Assembly (NCBI RefSeq): GCF_004912135.1
Contig: NZ_STGU01000004.1
Span: 310,001 to 374,000 of the forward strand
DNA from: Rhizobium rosettiformans W3
Lineage (GTDB): Bacteria; Pseudomonadota; Alphaproteobacteria; Rhizobiales; Rhizobiaceae
Length of the DNA stretch: 64,000 nucleotides
Direction of reading: 5' to 3'
Program-made: the position numbers and the translations under genes
Part shown: positions 1-8,726 of the stretch, piece after piece
How the letters are laid out: each line of letters opens with the position of its first letter
How positions within the stretch are numbered: the first letter of the stretch is position 1
Notes under the pieces: model-generated
What the model was told of the DNA's origin: nothing
The model's input: the letters and a program-made list of their open reading frames with translations, nothing else
The model's database searches: none

Positions 1-1740
1 GATTCGCTGATTGACGGTTCAGGTGAGATCGCCGTGGCCAATGGCCGGGTGGTCTACGCAGGCAATGGCAGCGCGTTCACGGGAACCACCAGCATCACCG
101 GCGGAACGCTTCATCTGGACAACGCCACGCTTGGCGGCATCCTCACCGTCTCCGGCTGGGGAACGCTAAGCGGGAAGGGAACGGTCGGGGCGACCACCCT
201 CTCCAGCGGTTCCACTGTAACCCCCGGCGGTTCCGGCGTTGGGACCCTGACGGTCGACGGCAATCTGGTTTTTGACGCGGGCGCGACCTACGAGGTCGAC
301 GTCAACACCACGACCGGTGCGAGCGATCTCCTGCATGCCACAGGCACGGCAACCCTCAACGGCGGCACGGTGCTGCATGTCGGCCCCTCCAGCGGTTACG
401 CGGCCAACCAGTCCTATGTCATCCTCACCGCCGATGGTGGCCTCACGGGGACCTTCGACACGGTCGATACGGATTACAGCTTTCTTGATGCCGCGCTGAG
501 CTACGACACCAATGATGCGACGTTGACGTTGACCCGCAACGCGACCGATTTTGCGGATGTTGCGCAGTCCACGAACCAGTCGGCCACGGCAGGCGCGGTC
601 GAAAGCCTCGGCTCCGGCAATGCGGTCTACGACGCGATCGTTGTCCTCGACGATGAGATGGCCGCAACAGCCTTCCAGCAGCTCTCCGGTGAAGTCTATG
701 GCCAGAGCATGAGCGCCAGCCTCGAGAATTCCGGGCTGATCCGGAGCCTGGGTGGCAATCGCATGCGCTCGGCCTTCGGCTCTGTCGGGGCCGGCCAGAG
801 CAATGTCGTCTCCCTCGGGAGCGGCAGTTCGAGCGCGCTGGCTTACGGCGAGGAGAAGGCGAAGACGCCGGCCGAACTGGCGGCAGAATCGATCCTCGCG
901 ACGCCTGAAAACAACGGCCCCGTCGCCTGGGCGGAAGCCTATGGCGGCTGGGGCAAGAGCTTCGGAGAAAATGGCGATGCCGATCTCTCCAATTCGATCG
1001 GTGGCATCGCCTTCGGCATCGATACGACACTGGGAGATACGAGCTGGAGGCTGGGTGTTCTCGGCGGTTACGGCGCCGCCTCGTTCGAGCTGAGCGACGG
1101 TCTTTCCAGCGGGGATAGTGACGATTTCGATATCGGCATCTATGGCGGCAATCAGTGGGGGCCGCTCGCCCTGCGCTTCGGCGCGCTCTACAAGCATCAG
1201 CAGGTCTCGACGGAACGTACGGTCGATTTCGGCGGCTTCTCCGATCAGCTTTCGGCCGATTACGGTACCAACACGGTGCAGGCCTTCGCGGAACTCGGCT
1301 ATGAGATCAAGATCCGGGACGTGCGGCTGGAGCCCTTCGTCAACCTGGCGCAGGTCCATATGCACACGCCGGCCTTTACGGAAGAGGGAGGTGCGGCCTC
1401 CCTGTCACGCCAGGCAAGTGACATGAACCTCACCTTCACCAATCTCGGCCTCAGAGCAGCGACAGAACTGGCGCTTGCCGGGGTGAGCGCGACCGTTCGT
1501 GGGGCGGCCGGATGGCAGCATGCCTTCGGCGATACGGAGACAGCATCGACCCTGTCCTTTGCCGGGGGCAGCGATTTCGTCACCTCCAGCAAGACGGCTG
1601 CCGAAAACAGCCTCGTCCTGCAAGCCGGGATCGACATGCCGATCGGCACCATGGCGACCGTGGGTATCGGTTTCGATGGCAATTACAGCAATCGCGGCAA
1701 TGCCCAGTCACTCAAGTTGAACTTCCAGAAGCAGTTCTGA
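1..1740 (+). CDS. Autotransporter (type Va secretion), C-terminal part; 5' end outside window
   Basis: The frame is open from base 1, so the gene starts upstream of the window; 579 residues are visible. The first 200 or so residues are Gly/Thr/Ser/Asn-rich and read as the end of a beta-helical passenger, with repeated pieces such as GGTLHLDNATLGG and GTLSGKGTVG typical of autotransporter-associated repeats. From about visible residue 300 (PVAWAEAYGGWGKSFG) to the end there is a beta-barrel translocator with alternating aromatic strands, ending in the terminal Phe expected of outer-membrane proteins (LNFQKQF). The protein should be exported by Sec, insert via the Bam complex and expose its passenger at the surface. 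Passenger function (adhesin or enzyme) cannot be told from this part. Confidence 0.9.
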   Translation, partial: DSLIDGSGEIAVANGRVVYAGNGSAFTGTTSITGGTLHLDNATLGGILTVSGWGTLSGKGTVGATTLSSGSTVTPGGSGVGTLTVDGNLVFDAGATYEVDVNTTTGASDLLHATGTATLNGGTVLHVGPSSGYAANQSYVILTADGGLTGTFDTVDTDYSFLDAALSYDTNDATLTLTRNATDFADVAQSTNQSATAGAVESLGSGNAVYDAIVVLDDEMAATAFQQLSGEVYGQSMSASLENSGLIRSLGGNRMRSAFGSVGAGQSNVVSLGSGSSSALAYGEEKAKTPAELAAESILATPENNGPVAWAEAYGGWGKSFGENGDADLSNSIGGIAFGIDTTLGDTSWRLGVLGGYGAASFELSDGLSSGDSDDFDIGIYGGNQWGPLALRFGALYKHQQVSTERTVDFGGFSDQLSADYGTNTVQAFAELGYEIKIRDVRLEPFVNLAQVHMHTPAFTEEGGAASLSRQASDMNLTFTNLGLRAATELALAGVSATVRGAAGWQHAFGDTETASTLSFAGGSDFVTSSKTAAENSLVLQAGIDMPIGTMATVGIGFDGNYSNRGNAQSLKLNFQKQF

Positions 1741-1785
1741 CAGGGCTGTGGCGCCAGGCGGCCTGACGAGCCGCGCTTCGTCACG

Positions 1786-2460
1786 TCAACCTGCGGCAGA
1801 GATCCGCAACCCCTGCGATGGAGCGAACGTCACTGTCAGGCGCTCATAGGTCGCGATGGTCGGATGCGATGTCTCGAGCGGATGGGCGTGGGTCGCCGTG
1901 ATAACCGCGACATCGGCGCCGGCGGCTTCGCCGGCCTGCACACCGGCAAGCACATCCTCGAACACCAGACAGCGCGAGGGGGCAAAGCCGAGCCGTTCAG
2001 CGCCGAGGCGGTAGCCGGCGGGGTCGGGCTTGCCGATCTTCACGTCTTCCGCCGTCACGATCTGCCGTGGCTGGGGCAGGCCGGCTGCGCCGATGCGGGC
2101 GCGCGCCAGAGCCGTCGGGGCCGAGGTGACGATGGCCCAGCGGTCTGCGGGCAGGCTTTCGAGAAAGGCGATGGCCCCTGGGATCGGCACGATGCCGTCC
2201 AGGTCCTCGATCTCGCCGCGTTCGACTTCAAGCGCCTCTTTTACCACGTCGATACCGGGAAGGTTCAGCGCGCTGATCGTGTCGATCCCGCGCTTGCCAT
2301 GCATGGTCGGAAGAAAGGTTTCAAGATCGAGCCCGTGTTTCAGCGCCCAGCGGCTCCAGACCCGCTCGGCGGCAGCGATGGAGTTGAGAAGTGTGCCGTC
2401 CATGTCGAAGAGGAAACCGTCATAGAAGCGGTCGAAAAGCCGGTCGGGGGAGTGATGCAA
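1786..2460 (-). CDS. HAD-family phosphatase (HAD-IA, sugar-phosphatase-like)
   Basis: A 224-residue HAD hydrolase. Motif I is FDMDGTLL near residue 18 (nucleophile Asp19, acid Asp21), motif II is the Ser in IVTSAPT, motif III the Lys in KIGKPDP, and motif IV CLVFEDVLAGVQAGEAAG. A helical cap follows motif I, as in YfbT/GPP-like sugar or polyol phosphatases; the substrate is unknown. The frame stays open to about base 2622, but that extension is unlike the family and would run antisense through the TPP riboswitch. The start is therefore set at TTG 2460, preceded by AGGA 8 nt upstream. It is divergent from thiD; a role in thiamine-phosphate turnover is possible but unsupported. Confidence 0.85.
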   Translation of the reverse strand: MHHSPDRLFDRFYDGFLFDMDGTLLNSIAAAERVWSRWALKHGLDLETFLPTMHGKRGIDTISALNLPGIDVVKEALEVERGEIEDLDGIVPIPGAIAFLESLPADRWAIVTSAPTALARARIGAAGLPQPRQIVTAEDVKIGKPDPAGYRLGAERLGFAPSRCLVFEDVLAGVQAGEAAGADVAVITATHAHPLETSHPTIATYERLTVTFAPSQGLRISAAG

Positions 2461-2583
2461 GGGAGGGGTCCTGTGATCGATCTGGCAATAGGCTCCCGTA
2501 CCCGCTCCGGAGAGCGGCGGCAAACACTTAATCCGGGCAATGCAGGTGACAGGCTCCGCGCGGTCGAATAATCTCCCGACGAA

Positions 2584-2663
2584 GAGACAGGGGCGTCCGG
2601 CGGAAGCCGGGCTGAGAAGCACCCTTTGAACCTGAACCAGATCATGCTGGCGGAGGGAGTCGC
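2584..2663 (+). promoter_or_regulatory. TPP riboswitch aptamer (THI element) upstream of thiD
   Basis: The core matches the thi box: AGGGG at 2589, then GCTGAGA, ACCCTTTGAACCTG and CCAGATCATGCTGG, followed by GGAGGGAG. Flanking GAC (2586-2588) and GTC (2659-2661) can close helix P1. The element lies 66 nt before the thiD start on the same strand. Thiamine pyrophosphate binding normally lowers expression of the downstream gene. Confidence 0.93.
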
Positions 2664-2700
2664 TCAGGTGCTGCGTCGGGCTTTCCGCGTCTCACCCGTC

Positions 2701-2724
2701 GCTTCTCCGCCATCGGGGAGAAGC
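2701..2724 (+). promoter_or_regulatory. Hairpin masking the thiD ribosome-binding site (likely riboswitch expression platform)
   Basis: GCTTCTCC (2701-2708) is a perfect complement of GGAGAAGC (2717-2724), giving an 8-bp stem with an 8-nt loop. The 3' arm holds the GGAG Shine-Dalgarno sequence, 8 nt before ATG 2729. The stem follows the TPP aptamer and has no U-run, so translational rather than transcriptional control is inferred. Confidence 0.7.
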
Positions 2725-2728
2725 AGAG

Positions 2729-3556
2729 ATGACATCATCGACAATCCGCAACGTACTTAGCATTGCCGGCTCCGATCCCTCAGGAGGGGCGGGCATTCAG
2801 GCCGATCTCAAGGCCTTCTCGGCGCGTGGATGTTACGGCATGGCAGCCTTGACCGCGCTCACGGCGCAAAACACGCAAGGTGTCTCTGCCGTCGTGCCGC
2901 TCGAACCGGACTTCGTCGTCGAGCAGATCCGCATGGTCTTTGCCGATGTCAGGGTGGATGCGGTGAAGATCGGCATGATCGCCAATGCCGGCATTGCGTC
3001 TGCGGTGGCGGAGGCGTTGGAGCCGCATCGCGGCATTCCCGTGGTTCTCGATCCCGTGATGATCGCCAAGGGCGGAGCACCGCTGCTCGATCCGGCTGCG
3101 GTCGAGGCGCTGAAGAGCAAACTGCTCCCACTCGCCACCCTTCTGACCCCCAACCTGCCTGAAGCGGCGGCTCTGCTCGGCGAGCCTGAGGCCTGCGAGC
3201 GCACGGTCATGGAAGCGCAGGCCATCCGGCTCTCAGCGCTCGGGCCGAAGGCGGTGCTGGTGAAGGGGGGGCACCTTCCGGGTGCCGAAAGCCCCGATGT
3301 GCTGGTGTCGGAAGGAGAGGTGCGCTGGTTCGAGGCCGCCCGCTTTCAAACACGCAACACCCACGGGACCGGTTGTTCTTTGTCGAGCGCGCTGGCGGCA
3401 GAACTTGCAAAGGGGCGGAGCCTCCAGGATGCCGTCCGTCAGGCCAAGACCTGGCTGGCAGAGGCGGTTGCGGCTTCCGGCCGTCTCTCGGTCGGATCTG
3501 GACACGGGCCTGTGCACCATCTCCACGCACTATGGTCAGACGAGAACAGGCGCTGA
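2729..3556 (+). CDS. thiD: Hydroxymethylpyrimidine/phosphomethylpyrimidine kinase
   Basis: A 275-residue cytosolic kinase of the ribokinase fold that phosphorylates HMP to HMP-P and then HMP-PP, the pyrimidine half of thiamine. It starts with SIAGSDPSGGAGIQADLKAF, holds DPVMIAKGG near residue 110 and LTPNLPEA near 140, and ends with the anion-hole motif NTHGTGCSLSSALAAELA whose Asp/Gly-rich loop binds the phosphates. Length is normal for ThiD. ATG 2729 follows a GGAG site hidden in a hairpin. It is controlled by a TPP riboswitch, yet no other thi gene is adjacent, so it probably serves salvage and a pathway encoded elsewhere. Confidence 0.96.
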   Translation: MTSSTIRNVLSIAGSDPSGGAGIQADLKAFSARGCYGMAALTALTAQNTQGVSAVVPLEPDFVVEQIRMVFADVRVDAVKIGMIANAGIASAVAEALEPHRGIPVVLDPVMIAKGGAPLLDPAAVEALKSKLLPLATLLTPNLPEAAALLGEPEACERTVMEAQAIRLSALGPKAVLVKGGHLPGAESPDVLVSEGEVRWFEAARFQTRNTHGTGCSLSSALAAELAKGRSLQDAVRQAKTWLAEAVAASGRLSVGSGHGPVHHLHALWSDENRR

Positions 3557-3560
3557 GGGC

Positions 3561-3956
3561 TCAGCTGCCTTCGTGACGTTCGAGGTCGCGGATATCGAGG
3601 AAGGAGGGCAGGGCGGAGCCCAGCCAGGACTGGTGGTGCGGCTTCAGTTCGCGTCGCTGGTCGATGGTGCCCAGCCGGATGCCGATCTCTCCGTCCGAAC
3701 TTTCGCGCCAGAGCGGCGAGCCGCAGTCGCCGCAGAAGAATTGGTCGCTCGGCTGTCCGCTGTCGCCAATCTTCCGGTAGCGACGCGGGACACCTGAGGT
3801 GAACTGGAAACTGTTGGAAATTGCCGGGGCGGTCACGCGATAGGCCGAACCAGTCAGCCTCTGGCAATCGGTGCAGTGGCAGATGCCGACGGCCTGTGGA
3901 TCGACCTCGGCTTCATAGCGGATGGCGCCGCACTGGCATGCCCCTGTGACCCGCAT
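3561..3956 (-). CDS. GFA / CENP-V family zinc protein
   Basis: A 131-residue protein of the glutathione-dependent formaldehyde-activating (GFA) family. It shows the family's paired cysteine motifs: CQCGAIRYE near the N-terminus, CHCTDCQRLTGSAYR near residue 28-42 and FFCGDCGSPLW in the middle, which bind two zinc ions. Start ATG 3956 is preceded by GAGGG; an upstream ATG at 4004 adds a Pro/Gly-rich tail with no family support. Most members have no proven enzymatic role, so a formaldehyde function should not be assumed. It is convergent with thiD, 4 nt away. Confidence 0.85.
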   Translation of the reverse strand: MRVTGACQCGAIRYEAEVDPQAVGICHCTDCQRLTGSAYRVTAPAISNSFQFTSGVPRRYRKIGDSGQPSDQFFCGDCGSPLWRESSDGEIGIRLGTIDQRRELKPHHQSWLGSALPSFLDIRDLERHEGS

Positions 3957-4024
3957 CGCACCCTCTGGAAAAAGAAAACCCGGCGGTGGAGTGCCGCCGG
4001 GCAAGGTGAACTTGACTGCAGGGG

Positions 4025-4936
4025 TTAATGATCGGCCTTGATAAAGGTTCCGTTCTGCAGCTCTTTCATCGCCTGCATCAGTTCCTCGCGGGTGTTCATG
4101 ACGATCGGCCCGTGCCAGGCGACCGGCTCCTTGATCGGCTTGCCGGTGACCAGCAGGAAGCGGATGCCCTGTTCGCCGGCCTGCACGGTAATCTCGTCGC
4201 CGGTGTCGAAAACGACCAGCGTGCGGTTGCCGGATAGGTCGCGGATATTGAGCTCCTCACCCATATACTCCTTCTCCACCTTCACGCCGAAGGGCTTGGA
4301 GGCATCGCGGAACGAGCCGGAGCCGGCGAAGATATAGGCGAAGGCCAAGCGATAGGTGTCGACCGGGAAGGTCTTGCGCTTGCCCGGCGGCACGGAAATG
4401 TCGAGATAGACGGGTTCGGCGGCAATGCCGTCCACCGGTCCGCTCTTGCCCCAGAAGTCGCCACAGATGACCCGCACCGAGGTGCCGTCATCGTCGATGA
4501 CGACGGGGATGTCGCCGGACTTGATGTCCTGGTAGCGGGGTTTGGTCATCTTCAGCGAGGAGGGCAGGTTGGCCCAGAGCTGGAAGCCGTGCATCCGACC
4601 GGCGAAATCGCCCTTCGGCATTTCCTGGTGAAGGATGCCGCTGCCGGCCGTCATCCATTGCAGGTCGCCGGCACCCAGCATGCCCTGATTGCCCAGGCTG
4701 TCGCCATGCTCGACAGTTCCGGCCAGCACATAGGTGATGGTCTCGATGCCGCGATGCGGATGCCAGGGAAAACCGCGTACATAGTCGCTCGGCGTGTCGT
4801 TGCGGAAATCGTCCATCATCAGGAAGGGGTCGGTCATCGAGGGATCGCCGAAGCCGAAGACGCGGTGCAGTTTGACGCCGGCCCCCTCCATGGTCGGCGT
4901 GGCGCGGCTTTCATGCTTGACGGGACGAATGGACAT
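4025..4936 (-). CDS. Pirin family protein (bicupin)
   Basis: A 303-residue pirin. The N-terminal cupin (roughly residues 30-140) has the metal-binding signature HPHRGIETITYVLAGTVEH, with further ligands in the TAGSGILHQEM stretch. The C-terminal cupin follows from about residue 170 (PVYLDISVPPGKR). Bacterial pirins include quercetin 2,3-dioxygenase-type enzymes and regulators of pyruvate metabolism; which applies here is unknown. ATG 4936 is chosen because GAGGAG lies just upstream; an in-frame ATG at 4978 gives a tail without family character. Confidence 0.9.
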   Translation of the reverse strand: MSIRPVKHESRATPTMEGAGVKLHRVFGFGDPSMTDPFLMMDDFRNDTPSDYVRGFPWHPHRGIETITYVLAGTVEHGDSLGNQGMLGAGDLQWMTAGSGILHQEMPKGDFAGRMHGFQLWANLPSSLKMTKPRYQDIKSGDIPVVIDDDGTSVRVICGDFWGKSGPVDGIAAEPVYLDISVPPGKRKTFPVDTYRLAFAYIFAGSGSFRDASKPFGVKVEKEYMGEELNIRDLSGNRTLVVFDTGDEITVQAGEQGIRFLLVTGKPIKEPVAWHGPIVMNTREELMQAMKELQNGTFIKADH

Positions 4937-5178
4937 CGATGCATCTCCTCGGAGAATGATGGCTGAATTGTCCGGCAATATATGCGAGCGCCGCCTTCGG
5001 CGCAGGTATGCCCGTCAGAACGCAGTGTTCACTTTTGCGCCATTCGACAGCAGGAAGCATGTTGCGCTGCACGACAAAAATTTGTCATGAATGGCGGCAT
5101 GTTTGCAAATCATTAGTCTATCGCGCCAAGAGTGGACGGCATGCGCAGTCGGTTCGATGGACCTGGGGCAGAATTCAA

Positions 5179-6006
5179 ATGTGTCGTTGGGCGGCTTATC
5201 GTGGTGTTCCTATCTTCCTCGAGGAGCTCGTCACCTCTCCTGCGCATTCCCTGATCGAACAATCCCATTGCGCCACCCGCGCCAAGACGGCCACCAACGG
5301 TGACGGCTTCGGCCTAGCTTGGTACGGCGATCGCCCCGAACCCGGCCGCTTCCGCGACGTGCTCCCCGCCTGGTCGGACTGCAATCTGAAGAGCCTTGCA
5401 AGCCAGATCCGCTCGCCTCTCTTCCTCGCGCATGTCCGCGCCGCGACCCATGGCGCGACCCGTCGCGACAACTGCCATCCCTTCGTGCAGGGCACCTGGT
5501 CCTTCATGCACAATGGCCAGATCGACAATTTCGACCGCATCCGCCGGCCGATGGAAGGCATGCTGGACGACGAGCATTTCCATGCGCGTGTCGGCACGAC
5601 CGACAGCGAACTGCTTTTCCTCCTCGCGCTTCAGTTCGGCCTGAGGGACCGTCCGATTGCGGCGATGAGCGAGGCCGTGGGCTTCGTGGAGCAGATCAGC
5701 CTGCATCTGACGGGCACCGCCCGCATCCGCATGACCGCGGCCTTCTCCGACGGCAAGACGCTCTACGCGGTCCGCTATTCCACCGACGAGCATGCCCCGA
5801 CGCTGTTTGCAGCACCCATGGGCCCGAAGGGCAGCTTCTGTCTCGTGTCGGAACCGTTGAATGACGAGACGGATACCTGGGTGGAGATCCCCGCCGGCAG
5901 TGCCGTGATCCTAAGCGAGAACGGGCTGGATGCTGTCGAATTCAAGCCCGAGGCCGAACGCACCCGGGTCGACCAGGCCCGCCGGCCGGCGCTGGCGACG
6001 GCTTGA
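5179..6006 (+). CDS. Class II glutamine amidotransferase (YafJ/EgtC-like)
   Basis: A 275-residue Ntn-hydrolase. The start at ATG 5179 is fixed by the catalytic cysteine: the protein begins MCRWAAYRG, and Cys2 must become the N-terminal nucleophile after Met removal. Other family motifs are FGLAWYGD near residue 43, HVRAATHGATRRDNCHPF near residue 90 and FMHNGQIDN near 112. It hydrolyses a gamma-glutamyl amide; YafJ-like members have no settled substrate and EgtC acts in ergothioneine synthesis. No egtB or egtD gene is adjacent, so the ergothioneine role is not supported here. Confidence 0.9.
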   Translation: MCRWAAYRGVPIFLEELVTSPAHSLIEQSHCATRAKTATNGDGFGLAWYGDRPEPGRFRDVLPAWSDCNLKSLASQIRSPLFLAHVRAATHGATRRDNCHPFVQGTWSFMHNGQIDNFDRIRRPMEGMLDDEHFHARVGTTDSELLFLLALQFGLRDRPIAAMSEAVGFVEQISLHLTGTARIRMTAAFSDGKTLYAVRYSTDEHAPTLFAAPMGPKGSFCLVSEPLNDETDTWVEIPAGSAVILSENGLDAVEFKPEAERTRVDQARRPALATA

Positions 6007-6016
6007 CCCTCAAGCC

Positions 6017-6370
6017 TCAGTCGACGATGCCGAGTTCGCTGCGCAGCTTGCGCGTCAGCGATGCGCTGACTGTGCGGTAGGATCGGGTGAGATAGTTGCG
6101 GAGCTCCGCATCGCTGAGCTCGCTCCCGGGCTCAACCGTCACCCATTTGCGTTTGGCAAAATAGGGTGCCTGCGAGATGCCTTCCAATGCGGTCAGGATC
6201 TCGAAGCTCTCCTCGCTGACCTTGAAGGCAAGGCGGTTCTCGCCGTCGGTTAGAAGCGCGAAGACCTTTTCTCCGACCTTGGCGACGCGGCTCTCCCATT
6301 GGTCGACCAAGCTGGTGCCGGCGAGGGCGTGAACGAAGGTTTCGAAACCCGAACGGGAAAACAGGCTCAT
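6017..6370 (-). CDS. MmcQ/YjbR family protein
   Basis: A 117-residue protein with the MmcQ/YjbR (CyaY-like) fold. The pattern RVAKVGEKVFALL, LAFKVSEESFEILT, YFAKRKWVTVEPGSELSDAELRNYLTRSY is characteristic; members are called DNA-binding or double-wing proteins but the physiological role is unclear. Its ATG overlaps the stop codon of coaBC by 4 nt, so the two are probably co-transcribed and translationally coupled. Confidence 0.85.
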   Translation of the reverse strand: MSLFSRSGFETFVHALAGTSLVDQWESRVAKVGEKVFALLTDGENRLAFKVSEESFEILTALEGISQAPYFAKRKWVTVEPGSELSDAELRNYLTRSYRTVSASLTRKLRSELGIVD

Positions 6371-7581
6371 GCCCCGGTCCCGCCGATCTGGGTCGCGATC
6401 CAGAGTGCCAGCCGTTCTGCGACCTCGTCCTTGGAAAGATCCGGCCAGCCTTCCACACCGTCGCGGGAGATGAGTTTCACGCGATTGCGGTCGCCACCCA
6501 TGATCCCGGTTTCCGGCGAGACGTCATTGGCGACGATCAGGTCGGCGCCCTTGCGCTCGAGTTTGGAGCGGCCGTTCTCCTCGACATTCTGTGTTTCTGC
6601 AGCAAAGCCGACAACGAGACGCGGACGCTGCGCATGGTGTCCGACGGTCTTCAGGATGTCGGGGTTCTCGGCAAGCTCGAGCGGCGGCGGAGCCTCGCCC
6701 GGCTGCTTCTTGATCTTCTGACCGGCAGAGGATGCCACACGCCAGTCGGCGACGGCCGCGACCATCACGGCGATATCGGCGGGGAGGGCGCCAAGCACGG
6801 CATCGCGCATCTCCTCGGCTCGCTCCACATGCAGTGTCCGAACTCCTGCAGGATCGGGGATCGTGACGGGCCCGGAAACCAGCGTCACCTCCGCGCCGAG
6901 GCGGGCAAGGGCTGCGGCGATCGCATGACCCTGCTTGCCCGACGAGCGGTTGGCGATGTAGCGCACGGGATCGATCGGTTCATGGGTCGGGCCCGATGTC
7001 ACGACGGCCGTCATGCCCGCGAGCGGCTTCGGCCCGGACAACAGGTCTTCGACACCGGCGACGATATCCAGCGGCTCGGCCATGCGTCCGCGGCCGCGTT
7101 CGCCGCTTTCGGCCATCTCGCCCTCCATCGGGCCGATCATCTGGATCCCGTCGCCCTGAAGCACGGCAACATTCCGCTGGGTGGCCGGATGCGCCCACAT
7201 CTTCGGGTTCATGGCGGGCGTGACCAGCACGGGCCGGTCGGTCGCCAGCAGCACGGTCGACGCAAGATCGTCGGCCAGCCCGTTTGCCATCTTGGCCATC
7301 AGGTCCGCGGTTGCGGGGGCAACGAGCACGAGATCGCATTCGCGCGCCAGCCGGATATGGCCGACATCCTGCTCGTCTTCCCGCGAGAAGAGTTCGGTAT
7401 AGACATGGGAGGCGGAGAGAGCACCGACGGCGAGCGGCGTGATGAATTCCTGCGCGCCGCGGGTCATGATCGGACGCACGCTCGCACCGCGTTCCCGGAG
7501 CCTGCGGATCAGGTCCAGGCTCTTGTAGGCGGCAATACCACCCGCGATCACAAGCAAAATGCGCTTTCCGGCCAAGGTCAT
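6367..7581 (-). CDS. coaBC: Bifunctional phosphopantothenoylcysteine decarboxylase / phosphopantothenate-cysteine ligase
   Basis: A 404-residue fusion that makes 4'-phosphopantetheine from phosphopantothenate and cysteine in coenzyme A synthesis. The N-terminal flavoprotein half (about residues 1-180) opens with KRILLVIAGGIAAYKSLDLIRRL and carries VAPATADLMAKMANGLADDL and PAMNPKMW. The C-terminal CoaB half starts near residue 190 with VVTSGPTHEPIDPVRYIANRSSGKQG, the CTP/substrate-binding region. Length is normal for the family. A short upstream gap of 88 nt separates it from the sensor-kinase operon, which runs in the same direction. Confidence 0.96.
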   Translation of the reverse strand: MTLAGKRILLVIAGGIAAYKSLDLIRRLRERGASVRPIMTRGAQEFITPLAVGALSASHVYTELFSREDEQDVGHIRLARECDLVLVAPATADLMAKMANGLADDLASTVLLATDRPVLVTPAMNPKMWAHPATQRNVAVLQGDGIQMIGPMEGEMAESGERGRGRMAEPLDIVAGVEDLLSGPKPLAGMTAVVTSGPTHEPIDPVRYIANRSSGKQGHAIAAALARLGAEVTLVSGPVTIPDPAGVRTLHVERAEEMRDAVLGALPADIAVMVAAVADWRVASSAGQKIKKQPGEAPPPLELAENPDILKTVGHHAQRPRLVVGFAAETQNVEENGRSKLERKGADLIVANDVSPETGIMGGDRNRVKLISRDGVEGWPDLSKDEVAERLALWIATQIGGTGA

Positions 7582-7669
7582 GACGGCAAACCCTTCATCT
7601 CTGTCGGGGCGACCCTAGCGCAAATCCGGCACAGGGCAACACCTTGGCCGCCGGAGTGGTAAATGTGCG

Positions 7670-8713
7670 TCAGCCTGCGCTGCTGTCGAGCTTGAGGGGC
7701 ACCTCGGCGACGGTCCCGTCGGTGCCTTCCAGATAGCGCAGACCATCACCGAGCGTCGAGGCCATGGATTTGACGATGCGACTGCCAAGACCCGTGCCCT
7801 TCGGGGCACTGTCTGGATCGATGCCGATCCCGTCATCTTCGACCCGCAACAGGGCTGCGTCATCGCCGACCATTTTCAACTGCACACGGATGTCGCCGGC
7901 TTGTCCCGGGGAATAGGCGTATTTGAAGGCATTGGTCACGAGTTCGGTGACGATCATGCCGACGGACACCGCCTTGTCTGCGCTGAGCGAGATCGGATCG
8001 GCATCGAGCAACAGGCGGATCGGCTTTTCTACGCTGTGCAGCGAGCTGTAGAGTTCAGCCGTCAGGCGGCCGAGATAGCGGTCGAGTTCCACCTTCGAGA
8101 CGTCGTCGGAGGTGTAGAGGCTGCGATGCATGCCGGCAATTGCCGTGATGCGCGCCTGGGTCTCGGCCAGTTCCGCCTTGACCTCCTCGCTCCGCGCGCT
8201 GGAGATCTGCAGCCGGAGCAGGCTTGCGACGAGCGCCAGAGAATTGGCAACACGATGGTTCACTTCGGCGAGCAGAGCTTCGGCCCGCTCCTTGCCGAGA
8301 CGGATCTCTTCGTCCGCCCGTGCCTTGGCGGCTCTCAGTTGGGCATTGGCCACTGTCTGCTCGACCGCGCTCGACAGCAGCGACAGGAAGTCGTCGCTGA
8401 CCGTCTTGATCACGTAGTCGGCAGCCCCCGCCTTGATCGCTTCGATCGCGACCTGGGCCTCGTTGGAACCGGTGACGTAGACGACGGGCACGTCGATCGC
8501 CGCCTCGCGCATGCGTGCGAGCACGTCGTGGCCGGTGGTTTGGCGCAGATAGTGGTCGAGGACGACAACGTCGAACGGGCGCGCGCGCAACAAGGCGAGC
8601 GCATCGTCCTCGGTTTCGGAATGGGCTACCTCGTGACCGAGGCGACCCATATACCGCTGCACCAGCCGGGCGATGGCCGCATCGTCGTCGATGTAGAGGA
8701 CGTTGAAGCGCAT
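7670..8713 (-). CDS. Receiver domain-HisKA_2 histidine kinase hybrid
   Basis: A 347-residue protein. Residues about 1-120 form a response-regulator receiver (LYIDDDAAIARLV acidic pocket; phospho-acceptor Asp in VVVLDHYLRQ; Lys in YVIKTVSDD). A linker leads to a HisKA_2 dimerisation segment with the phospho-acceptor His in EVNHRVANSLALVASLL and then an HATPase domain with N-box ELVTNAFKYAY and G-box GTGLGSRIVKSM. ATG 8713 follows GAGGA and lies 13 nt after the stop of the preceding response regulator gene. It has no sensor domain and no membrane segment, so it is probably controlled through its own receiver by the upstream kinase. The output partner is unknown. Confidence 0.9.
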   Translation of the reverse strand: MRFNVLYIDDDAAIARLVQRYMGRLGHEVAHSETEDDALALLRARPFDVVVLDHYLRQTTGHDVLARMREAAIDVPVVYVTGSNEAQVAIEAIKAGAADYVIKTVSDDFLSLLSSAVEQTVANAQLRAAKARADEEIRLGKERAEALLAEVNHRVANSLALVASLLRLQISSARSEEVKAELAETQARITAIAGMHRSLYTSDDVSKVELDRYLGRLTAELYSSLHSVEKPIRLLLDADPISLSADKAVSVGMIVTELVTNAFKYAYSPGQAGDIRVQLKMVGDDAALLRVEDDGIGIDPDSAPKGTGLGSRIVKSMASTLGDGLRYLEGTDGTVAEVPLKLDSSAG

Positions 8714-8726
8714 CGCCGGGCCATCC

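Noticed and set aside
4988..5003. GCGCCG-CCTT-CGGCGC hairpin between the pirin and amidotransferase genes
   Set aside because: No T-run and it lies upstream of both divergent genes, so not a terminator; function unclear and such short GC hairpins are frequent.
5073..5086. GACAAA-AA-TTTGTC inverted repeat before the glutamine amidotransferase gene
   Set aside because: Short and AT-rich, without a convincing promoter next to it; could be chance.
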